Below, one piece after another: positions 1-5,722 of a stretch of 64,000 nucleotides of DNA. The notes under the pieces are model-generated. The model was not told the origin of the DNA. It was given only the letters and a program-made list of their open reading frames with translations, and searched no databases. Within the stretch, counting starts at the first letter, position 1. Each line of letters begins with the position of its first letter. The stretch comes from Kitasatospora phosalacinea (lineage in GTDB: Bacteria; Actinomycetota; Actinomycetes; Streptomycetales; Streptomycetaceae). A program made the position numbers and the translations under genes. The DNA lies in NCBI RefSeq assembly GCF_000717185.1, contig NZ_JNYE01000017.1:1-64000 (forward strand), read 5' to 3'.

Positions 1-74
1 GCCCCTCCCCGTCCCTCCCCGCCCCCGGCCCGACCCGGCGCTCACCGCCGCCGCGCCGACCCCCGGAAACCGTT

Positions 75-104
75 TTGGCGTTCCCGCCCGGCATCCCATA
101 TGCT
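75..104 (+). promoter_or_regulatory. Promoter of the tRNA-Glu/Asp/Phe unit
   Basis: A -35 hexamer TTGGCG (75-80) and a -10 hexamer TATGCT (99-104) are separated by 18 bases and lie about 45 bases before the first tRNA. The hexamers are close to the housekeeping sigma consensus and no coding region lies between them and the tRNAs. The rest of 1-150 is C-rich and shows no gene. Confidence 0.6.
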
Positions 105-150
105 TCTCGACGTCCCCGAACGCCGGATGATCCGGCCGGAAGGGCCGCAA

Positions 151-223
151 GCCCTCATCGTCTAGTGGCCCAGGACGCCGCCCTTTCAAGGCGGTAGCAC
201 GGGTTCGAATCCCGTTGGGGGTA
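151..223 (+). tRNA. tRNA-Glu (anticodon TTC)
   Basis: The full cloverleaf can be folded by hand. The seven-base acceptor stem closes with two G-U pairs. The anticodon stem CCGCC/GGCGG carries loop CTTTCAA with anticodon TTC, and the T arm has loop TTCGAAT. The discriminator base is A and CCA is not encoded. It is the first gene of a three-tRNA transcript that ends at the hairpin near 460-490. Confidence 0.95.
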
Positions 224-265
224 CGCAGTACCGTAGTAAGGTCCTGTGCGGAGCGATCCGCATGA

Positions 266-339
266 GGTCCCGTGGAGCAGTTGGTTAGCTCGCCACCCTG
301 TCAAGGTGGAGGTCGCGGGTTCAAGTCCCGTCGGGATCG
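266..339 (+). tRNA. tRNA-Asp (anticodon GTC), copy 1
   Basis: Acceptor strand GGTCCCG pairs with CGGGATC, the anticodon stem CCACC/GGTGG carries loop CTGTCAA (anticodon GTC), and the T loop is TTCAAGT. The discriminator is G and CCA is not encoded. The 74-base gene is identical to a second copy at 19313-19386. It is the middle gene of the Glu-Asp-Phe cluster. Confidence 0.96.
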
Positions 340-366
340 CTCGTCTCGCAAGAGGCGGTGCAGTAC

Positions 367-440
367 GGCCAGGTAGCTCAGTTGGTACGAGCGTCCGCCT
401 GAAAAGCGGAAGGTCGCCGGTTCGACCCCGGCCCTGGCCA
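367..440 (+). tRNA. tRNA-Phe (anticodon GAA)
   Basis: Acceptor GGCCAGG pairs with CCTGGCC, the anticodon loop CTGAAAA gives GAA, and the T arm is GCCGG-TTCGACC-CCGGC. The discriminator is A and CCA is not encoded. It is the last gene of the cluster; a strong terminator follows 20 bases later. Confidence 0.96.
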
Positions 441-459
441 CATAGCCTGAACAGGCACG

Positions 460-493
460 ATGCCCTCGAAGCAGCTCGCTTCGGGGGCATTTT
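460..493 (+). terminator. Terminator of the tRNA cluster
   Basis: A 13-base-pair hairpin (460-472 with 478-490, one G-U pair, loop AGCTC) is followed directly by a T run. This is a textbook intrinsic terminator, unusual in a genome where most terminators lack the T run. Confidence 0.9.
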
Positions 494-550
494 CGTGTCG
501 TTTGACGCCAGCGGCACGGCGGACGGTCACCGCCCTCCCGCCGGAGCGAG

Positions 551-577
551 TACTTGACGTACTTGACGTACTTGACA
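551..577 (+). repeat. Triple TACTTGAC(G/A) direct repeat in the promoter of the toxin-antitoxin-like pair
   Basis: Three head-to-tail nine-base units (551-559, 560-568, 569-577) each contain a -35-like TTGAC; the last is the perfect TTGACA. No convincing -10 is visible at 17 bases. The units lie 40 bases before the antitoxin-like start and could be regulator half-sites, stacked -35 elements, or both. Confidence 0.55.
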
Positions 578-616
578 GCGGGACGCGATCCTGGTTCTCG
601 GATGAGGAGGCTCCCA

Positions 617-1033
617 ATGACAGCGGTCCACTACGAGAGCTACACCGAAGCCCGCGCACACTTGAAGGATCTGCTGGACGCAGCCGGACAGGGCCGGGTC
701 GCGACCGTGCGCCGGGACACCGGGTACGCGGCGGTAGTCGACGCGGGGCGACTACGCCACGCACTCACGCTGCTGTGCCCGTCCAAGGCCGAGGTGGTCG
801 CCGAGGGCGGCGGCTGGTCGGTGTTCTTCCCCGGCCTCCCGATCGCCGCGGACGGCGGCACGTTCGACGAGGCCATCGACGAAATGATCGACGCGCTCCG
901 CGAGTACGCGGAGGACTGGCAGGACCGACTCCTGAGCGCTCCGAACCACCGTGACAACTGGGGCCTGGTCCAGCTGATCGGTCTCAGTGACGACGCGCAG
1001 CTCCGCGACTGGCTGCTCGGAGTCGCGAAGTGA
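617..1033 (+). CDS. Antitoxin-like protein with Phd-like N-terminus and HicB-like C-terminus
   Basis: 138 residues from ATG 617, which has GAGGAGG (604-610) six bases upstream; in-frame upstream starts lack this. Residues 8-50 read like a Phd/YefM DNA-binding antitoxin (EARAHLKDLLDAAGQGRVA followed by a basic strand and AAVVDAGRL). Residues 60-105 resemble the HicB fold: GGWSVFFPGLPIAADGGTF followed by DEAIDEMIDALREY, matching the family pattern of a PGLPG-type turn before a T/F-x-EA helix. The next gene starts inside its stop (GTGA), so the two are translationally coupled. Role as an antitoxin is inferred from fold-like motifs and arrangement; no toxicity evidence can be read from sequence. 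Confidence 0.72.
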   Translation: MTAVHYESYTEARAHLKDLLDAAGQGRVATVRRDTGYAAVVDAGRLRHALTLLCPSKAEVVAEGGGWSVFFPGLPIAADGGTFDEAIDEMIDALREYAEDWQDRLLSAPNHRDNWGLVQLIGLSDDAQLRDWLLGVAK

Positions 1034-1455
1034 CCTGGCCTCAGCCGACCCGCGAACGACACGAGCAGTTCTGCAAGGTTGAAGGCTGGGACCGCGTACG
1101 TGACGCCCGCGGCCGCACCGGCACCCATCACATCACCTATGAGTTCGGGCTCCCCGATGGGCGGATCCTGCGTACTCGGGTATCGCATCCGGTCGACCGC
1201 ACCGCGTACGGCGCGAGCATGTGGGCGCATGTCCTCCGCGATCAGCTCGACGTGACGGAGGATGTCTTCTGGCCGTGCGTCCTGGACGGCCAGCTCCCCG
1301 ATCGAGGCGCGCCTGAGCCACCACGCGAGGCGCTTCCCGTGGATCTGGTCTTCATGCTGATCAACCGCGTCGGGCTCACCGAGGGCCAGGTCGCCGAGCT
1401 GGACAAGGCCCAGGCGATCGCGCGACTCCAGCAGTTCTGGACCGAGGGTCGCTGA
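1030..1455 (+). CDS. HicA-like putative toxin (translational repressor type)
   Basis: 141 residues, GTG start overlapping the previous stop by four bases. The first 90 residues suggest the HicA double-stranded-RNA-binding-like fold: GW near residue 18, then GRTGTHHITYEF, which lines up with the catalytic GSHH-type motif of HicA mRNA interferases, then a helix ending in a short acidic segment. A further ~50 residues (about 95-141) are not part of the usual 60-residue HicA and may bind the partner. I recall Streptomyces relatives labelled as cytotoxic translational repressors of toxin-antitoxin systems. Gene order here (antitoxin first) is the reverse of classical hicAB. A hairpin terminator lies just past the gene. 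Confidence 0.68.
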   Translation: MTWPQPTRERHEQFCKVEGWDRVRDARGRTGTHHITYEFGLPDGRILRTRVSHPVDRTAYGASMWAHVLRDQLDVTEDVFWPCVLDGQLPDRGAPEPPREALPVDLVFMLINRVGLTEGQVAELDKAQAIARLQQFWTEGR

Positions 1456-1556
1456 CTCCGGTTGCCGACTCGCCGCCTGGGTCGCTGTGTCTCTCAGTCG
1501 GCGAGTGGTACCTGCACTGGCTGGCCCAGGCCACCCGCGAGGCCCGCGGCCGCTGA

Positions 1557-1588
1557 GCCCCGCCCGCCCCGGGCGAGGCCGGCGGGGC
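1557..1588. terminator. Hairpin between converging genes
   Basis: GCCCCGCC (1557-1564) pairs perfectly with GGCGGGGC (1581-1588). It sits between the plus-strand toxin-like gene and the minus-strand secreted-protein gene and can serve both. There is no T run, as is common in this genome. Confidence 0.6.
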
Positions 1589-1604
1589 GGGCAGGGCGGA
1601 CGGG

Positions 1605-3011
1605 TCAGCCGACGGTGAAGTAGTAGGAGGTCATGCCCGTCCGGGCGCCGTCCTTGGTGACGCCCTGGACGTCCAGGGCGTACCAGCCGCTCGCGGGCGG
1701 GGTCCAGTCGATCTGCGCCTCGCCGCGGGGGCCGGCGGGCACGGTGACGGGCTGGCCCCAGTTGACGGAGTAGGTGTAGCTGACCAGGCCCTTGACCGTC
1801 GGGGTGAAGGCGAAGGTGCCGGGCACGCCCGCGCTGCCGCCGGTGCCGTTCTCGGGGTAGGTGGCCGAGGTGACGGTCGGGGCGGAGTCGGCGCCGTCGG
1901 CGCGCCACCAGTTCTGCTGGCTGACCCAGCCGTCGGCGCTGGTGGAGGTGACGAGCAGGCTGTCGCCGTCCGGGTCGTCCAGTGCGACCTTGAACTCGGC
2001 GATGCCGCTCGCGGAGGTCGGGACGACGGTGTCCGTCCAGTTCCGGCCGAGGTGCCGGACGCTGTAGCTGACCACGGGGCTGGCCGCCTGGAGGCCCGGG
2101 TCGGGGGTGATCTTGAAGGTCGCCTCCTTGCCGTACTGCGGCGAGTTGGAGACCTCGGTGACCGTCGGCGCGTTCCGCTTGACGGCGATGTAGTAGGTGG
2201 TGGGCCGGGAGGCGTTGAACGACCGGTCCAGGCTCTTCACCTGGAGGACCAGGTAGCCGGTGTCCTGCGGCGGGACGAGCTCGACCGTGGTCGGGCCGCC
2301 GAGGGAGTCGGCCCGGGCGAAGTAGGACGGGCTGGTGGTGTACGGGTCGTGGTACGTCGGGATGCCGTGGTCGCCGATCGTCGCGCCGCCCGCGATCGGG
2401 AACGTGCCCTCCCAGGTAAACGCGTACCCGGCGACGTCGTCCACGCCGTTGGCGCCGAGGGTGAGTTCGATCGGGGCGCCGCCCTGGTTCACCTGCCCGG
2501 AGGGGTAGTTGGACGAGCTGACGGTCGGTTCGGCGTCCGGGAAGGTGTCGTCGGTGACCACGTAGCAGGGCGCCGTCCAGTCCGAGGCGGCGCCGCTGTC
2601 CGGGTCCACGGTCCTGGCCTGCCAGGCGTAGGTCTCGCCGTCGCGCAGCGGGGCCCCGTAGCCGCCGAGGGTGGCGACCGCCTCGCTGCCCGCGTAGGCG
2701 TAGGGGCGCTCGGCGGTGACGAGCGCCGCGGGGTCGGACAGCGGCCAGGCCCGGTACTGCGCGGTGGCCCACATCGCGCCGGGGTCGGTGTTGCCCGGGA
2801 TGCCCTCGACGGTGAGGCCGGCCCGCCCGGTGACGTACAGGGGCGCGGCCGGGTCGGTCGAGCAGGCCCGGTAGTCGTTGTACAGGTCGGTCGGCACGAG
2901 CGGGGCGCCGGTGGCCGCGTGCGCGGGCGCGACGACGGCGAGCAGCGCGAGGCCGGCGGCTGCGACCGGGGCGAAGGCCGCGCGGGCGCGGGCGGCCGTG
3001 GTTCTGTTCAC
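1605..3011 (-). CDS. Secreted protein with repeated Ig-like domains
   Basis: 468 residues. The GTG start at 3011 has GGGGAGGA a few bases upstream; in-frame codons further upstream lack a ribosome binding site. Residues 1-33 form a Sec signal peptide: RARAAF, a hydrophobic stretch AGLALLAVVAP, and an AHA cleavage site. The mature protein is built of beta-sandwich-like blocks of about 100 residues with recurring phrases such as PTVTEVSNSP, PTVTSATYP and PTVSSSNYPSG, which mark successive domain starts. No catalytic motif is visible. This looks like an extracellular repeat protein of unknown ligand, transcribed alone, with its 3' end at a shared terminator. Confidence 0.82.
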   Translation of the reverse strand: MNRTTAARARAAFAPVAAAGLALLAVVAPAHAATGAPLVPTDLYNDYRACSTDPAAPLYVTGRAGLTVEGIPGNTDPGAMWATAQYRAWPLSDPAALVTAERPYAYAGSEAVATLGGYGAPLRDGETYAWQARTVDPDSGAASDWTAPCYVVTDDTFPDAEPTVSSSNYPSGQVNQGGAPIELTLGANGVDDVAGYAFTWEGTFPIAGGATIGDHGIPTYHDPYTTSPSYFARADSLGGPTTVELVPPQDTGYLVLQVKSLDRSFNASRPTTYYIAVKRNAPTVTEVSNSPQYGKEATFKITPDPGLQAASPVVSYSVRHLGRNWTDTVVPTSASGIAEFKVALDDPDGDSLLVTSTSADGWVSQQNWWRADGADSAPTVTSATYPENGTGGSAGVPGTFAFTPTVKGLVSYTYSVNWGQPVTVPAGPRGEAQIDWTPPASGWYALDVQGVTKDGARTGMTSYYFTVG

Positions 3012-3156
3012 GTGGTGTCCTCCCCTGGGGCCCTGCCGGTGGTGTTCGGGCGAGCACCACCCGGAGGGCGCGGGGAATGCTAGTGGACGCGAACGACCGG
3101 CCGCTCGGTTTAAATCGCAGCGGTGACGGGTGGTCACCGGACCGACCGGACAAGAC

Positions 3157-3930
3157 CTAGCGGGACGTCTGCTCGATCAGGGCGGCGAGGCCGTCGAGGA
3201 CCCGGGGGAGGCCGAACTCGTAGGCGTGGTCGGCGTTGTACGCGCCGCCCTGGGCCTGGCCGGCGGCGGCGCCGACGCGGGTGGCGACGGGATAGCGGGC
3301 GGGGTCGAGGACGCGGGCGAGGAGGTCGGCGTTGGCCTCCCACCACTGCTCGTCGTTCATGGCGCTGTCCTGCTGGGCGGCGCGTTCGTCGGCGGCCGTC
3401 CGGGCGCAGGTCTGGACGAAGCCGAGCAGGTGGGTGAGGGCGGCGTCGAGGCGGACGTCGTCGAGGCCGGTGCCTTCGAGGGCGCGGAGCTCGTACTCGT
3501 ACTTGGCCATCAGGCCGGGGCCGAGCGGGGGGCGGGTGGTGGGGACGGCGGCGGTCCAGGGGTGGGCCGCGTAGAGGGCGCGGTTGTCGTCGGCGACGGC
3601 GGTGGCGCGGGCGCGCCAGCCCTGGTCGGCGGGGGTGCTGCGGGGCATCGCGGCGTAGAGGGTGTCGAGCATCAGGTCAAGGAGTTCGGCCTTGCCGGGG
3701 ACGTAGGTGTAGAGGGCCATCGGGGAGAGGCCGAGCTCCTGGGCGACGCGGCGCATGGTGACGGCGTCCAGCCCTTCGGCGTCGGCGGTCCGGATCGCGA
3801 CGGCGGCGATCTCGGCCGGCGAGTGGGCCTTCCGCGGTCCGCGGCGGCCCGCGGTCGGGGCGAGGGGGACGCCCCAGAGCAGGGCGAGGGTGTGCGCGGG
3901 GTCTCCGGCGCTGCTCCGGTTGCTGGCCAT
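3157..3930 (-). CDS. TetR/AcrR-family regulator, divergent from a VOC-domain gene
   Basis: 257 residues from ATG 3930 (GGGAGAA about 10 bases upstream). The N-terminal half carries the TetR helix-turn-helix: EIAAVAIRTADAEGLDAVTM, then MRRVAQELGLSPMALYTYV, with the typical LYTYVPGKAELLDLM continuation. The C-terminal half is a larger helical ligand domain of the TetR_C_1 type (long version). It faces the glyoxalase-fold gene at 4023 across about 90 bases that contain a near-perfect palindrome, so it most likely represses itself and that gene. The ligand cannot be read from sequence. Confidence 0.9.
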   Translation of the reverse strand: MASNRSSAGDPAHTLALLWGVPLAPTAGRRGPRKAHSPAEIAAVAIRTADAEGLDAVTMRRVAQELGLSPMALYTYVPGKAELLDLMLDTLYAAMPRSTPADQGWRARATAVADDNRALYAAHPWTAAVPTTRPPLGPGLMAKYEYELRALEGTGLDDVRLDAALTHLLGFVQTCARTAADERAAQQDSAMNDEQWWEANADLLARVLDPARYPVATRVGAAAGQAQGGAYNADHAYEFGLPRVLDGLAALIEQTSR

Positions 3931-3967
3931 GCGCGGGATTCTCCCATGCAGAAATCTCCGTACCATG

Positions 3968-3986
3968 TATACTGTACGCCGTACAG
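3968..3986 (+). promoter_or_regulatory. Probable TetR operator overlapping a -10 element
   Basis: CTGTAC-GCC-GTACAG (3972-3986) is a perfect six-base inverted repeat with a three-base centre. TATACT (3968-3973) overlaps its left edge and fits a -10 for the rightward gene, so a bound repressor would cover the promoter. It lies between the divergent TetR gene and its likely target. Confidence 0.7.
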
Positions 3987-4022
3987 AGATTCTGGTGCGA
4001 CACGACCCGGGAGGACCCCGCC

Positions 4023-4409
4023 TTGAAGATCAACCGCTCCGCCGTGTCCCTGACCGTCGAGGACGTCGCGGCCTCCGCCGCCTTCTTCTCCGAGCACCTC
4101 GGCTTCCGGGAGGAGATGTCCGCCGACGGCTTCGTCTCGCTCGGCCACCCGGACGCCGGGATGAACGTGGTGCTGCTGCGCCGCGGCCTGGAGGTGCTGC
4201 CGGTCGGCTTCCGCGACCAGCACGCGGCCGGGCTGATCCTGGCCTTCACCGTGGACGACGCGGCCGGCACCGAGGCCCGGCTTAAGGAGGCCGGGGTCGA
4301 GATCACCATGCCGCTGCTGGACGAGCCGTGGGGCGAGCGGCTGTTCCAGGTCACCGACCCGAACGGGCTGGTGGTGCAGTTCGTCCAGTGGCTGACCCCC
4401 GAGGCCTGA
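4023..4409 (+). CDS. VOC superfamily (glyoxalase/bleomycin-resistance fold) protein
   Basis: 128 residues from TTG 4023 with GGAGGA (4010-4015) upstream. The protein has the paired beta-alpha-beta-beta-beta modules of the vicinal oxygen chelate fold: VSLTVEDVAASAAFFSEHLG at the start of module one, and LILAFTVDDAAGTEARLKEAG then FQVTDPNGLVVQFVQW in module two. The TDPNGLVVQ ending is typical of the small VOC proteins. The metal and substrate are not evident. The divergent TetR gene is its likely regulator. The stop codon lies within the first copy of a 17-base tandem repeat. Confidence 0.85.
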   Translation: MKINRSAVSLTVEDVAASAAFFSEHLGFREEMSADGFVSLGHPDAGMNVVLLRRGLEVLPVGFRDQHAAGLILAFTVDDAAGTEARLKEAGVEITMPLLDEPWGERLFQVTDPNGLVVQFVQWLTPEA

Positions 4410-4444
4410 CGGGCACGGAGGCCTGACGGGCACGGAGGCCTGAC
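4401..4444 (+). repeat. 17-base tandem repeat across a stop codon
   Basis: GAGGCCTGACGGGCACG occurs at 4401-4417 and 4418-4434, with a third partial copy at 4435-4444. The first copy encodes the last codons and stop of the VOC gene, so each copy carries a fresh in-frame Glu-Ala-stop. It looks like slippage duplication of the gene's end. Confidence 0.85.
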
Positions 4445-4454
4445 GCACGACGCA

Positions 4455-4500
4455 CGGTGCCCCCGGAGCGCGGTCCGCGAGGTCCGCTCCGGGGGCACCG
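4455..4500. terminator. Bidirectional terminator hairpin
   Basis: A 16-base-pair perfect stem (4455-4470 with 4485-4500) with a 14-base loop lies between the converging VOC and TetR genes. It lacks a T run but is very stable. Confidence 0.85.
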
Positions 4501-4516
4501 TGGCATCCGCCGCGCG

Positions 4517-5149
4517 TCAGGCCTCCGCGCCCGTGCCCGCGCCCCCGCCCGCCGGGAGGGAGTCGGCGACCGCCCGCCGGGCGAACTCCACCAGGTGCGC
4601 GCGCAGGTCGGGCCGGGGGCCCGCGCCGAGGATCAGCCGGGACATCTGGGGCACCGCGCTGGGCCAGGCGGCCAGCGCGATCAGGCCGAGCAGGCAGGAG
4701 GCGACCTCCGGGGAGACCTCGGTGCCGAAGGTCTCGGCGAGCGCGGCGACCTTGCGCTCGTAGTGGGTGGCCCGGCGCTCCTCGTCGGGCAGGGCCTCGT
4801 CGCGGTAGTGCAGGCCCTCCCAGAGCGAGAGCCGGACCAGGACGGGGTTGGCCCGGTGGAAGTCGTAGACCCGGCCGACGTACTCGGCGGGGTCGTCGCC
4901 GGGGCGCAGCGGGACGGCTTCGGCGAGTTCGTCCAGGGCCTGGGAGACCACCTGGTCGAAGAGCTTCTGCTTGCTGCCGAAGTAGCCGTAGATGCGCTCC
5001 TTGTTGACGCCGGCCAGTTCCGCGATGCGGTCCACGCGGGCGCCCGCGATGCCGTGGGCGGCGAACTCCTCCCGGGCGGCGGCGAGGAGCCGCTGCTTGG
5101 TGGTGGCGGCGGTGGCGGTGGCGGTGGCGGCGGCCGGGTCCTGGGTCAT
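4517..5149 (-). CDS. TetR-family regulator, divergent from a small membrane protein
   Basis: 210 residues from ATG 5149. After a Thr/Ala-rich tail encoded by GGTGGC repeats, residues 17-60 form the TetR DNA-binding domain: KQRLLAAAREEFAAHGIAGA, then RIAELAGVNKERIYGYFGSK. The rest is the helical TetR C-terminal domain (DFHRANPVLVRLSLWEGLHY resembles the TetR_C family seen in many actinobacterial paralogues). The 150-base divergent intergenic region contains several CCAACTGG-type inverted repeats overlapping a promoter. I infer autoregulation and repression of the membrane protein gene. Confidence 0.9.
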   Translation of the reverse strand: MTQDPAAATATATAATTKQRLLAAAREEFAAHGIAGARVDRIAELAGVNKERIYGYFGSKQKLFDQVVSQALDELAEAVPLRPGDDPAEYVGRVYDFHRANPVLVRLSLWEGLHYRDEALPDEERRATHYERKVAALAETFGTEVSPEVASCLLGLIALAAWPSAVPQMSRLILGAGPRPDLRAHLVEFARRAVADSLPAGGGAGTGAEA

Positions 5150-5184
5150 GCGGCCAGCGTAGGGCGGAACGGGGCAGCTGCCAA

Positions 5185-5226
5185 CCAACTGGATAGTTGA
5201 CGTCCAACCAACCAGTTGGATACCTT
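5185..5226 (+). promoter_or_regulatory. Promoter and TetR operator cluster
   Basis: CCAACTGG (5185-5192) and its inverse CCAGTTGG (5212-5219) flank a -35 TTGACG (5197-5202) and run into a -10 TACCTT (5221-5226, 18-base spacer). A tight inverted repeat CAACT-GGAT-AGTTG (5186-5199) overlaps the left copy. The geometry fits a repressor occupying the rightward promoter. Confidence 0.68.
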
Positions 5227-5303
5227 CGAGCGACCGCACCGCACCGCCCTGCACCACACCGCACCCGCCCGCCCGACCGCCCCGACCGAACAGGACGTGC
5301 CCC

Positions 5304-5669
5304 GTGTCGATCGCCGCCCCCGAAGCCACCGCATCCGCCACCACCCCCGCCACCGCGTCCGCCGCCGCGCCGCCCGCCGCCCCCTCCGTGCACGTCCGCG
5401 CCCTGCTCACCTGGCTGGCCGTCTACCCGGCGATCACGCTGGCCCAGGTCCTGCTCGGCCCCCCGCTGGCGGGGCTGGCCGTGCCGCTGCGGGTGCTGGT
5501 GCTCACGGCGCTGGTCGTCCCGACCGCGGTCTACCTGCTGGTCCCGGGGCTGCTGCGGGCCCGGGCGGCACTGCTGCGTCCGCGCCGCCGGGGGCCGTCG
5601 GCGGAGCGGGTGGACGGCCACCCTTCCGGACGCGGGTCGCAGCCCCGCCCGGCCGGGCCCGGCCGGTAG
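5304..5669 (+). CDS. Small membrane protein, TetR-controlled
   Basis: 121 residues from GTG 5304. An Ala/Thr/Pro-rich N-terminus (1-28) is followed by VRALLTWLAVYPAITLAQVL (segment one, ~30-50) and a second hydrophobic helix around 57-80 (LAGLAVPLRVLVLTALVVP). The C-terminal 35 residues are Arg-rich and cytoplasmic by the positive-inside rule. The two-helix block resembles the membrane tail attached to some antibiotic-biosynthesis-monooxygenase-domain proteins in Streptomyces, though no monooxygenase domain is present. Function unknown. Its promoter overlaps the operators of the divergent TetR. Confidence 0.7.
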   Translation: MSIAAPEATASATTPATASAAAPPAAPSVHVRALLTWLAVYPAITLAQVLLGPPLAGLAVPLRVLVLTALVVPTAVYLLVPGLLRARAALLRPRRRGPSAERVDGHPSGRGSQPRPAGPGR

Positions 5670-5722
5670 CGTCGCGACCGCCCGAGGACGTCCGCGGGCG
5701 CGCCCACGAGCAGGAGGACCCG

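Noticed and set aside
1..1590. An integrative element attached to tRNA-Phe or tRNA-Asp
   Set aside because: No integrase, excisionase or duplicated tRNA 3' end was found near the cluster; the second tRNA-Asp is complete, not an attachment-site remnant.
3006..3015. GTTCACGTGG near the secreted-protein start as a second parS
   Set aside because: It lacks the flanking TTTCAC/GTGAAA arms and matches only the central CACGTG.
640..3153. A long open frame of 837 codons on the minus strand across the toxin-antitoxin-like pair and the secreted-protein gene
   Set aside because: The translation is Arg/Pro/Gly/Ala-rich without domains, as expected of an antisense frame in GC-rich DNA, and it runs through a convincing gene in another frame.
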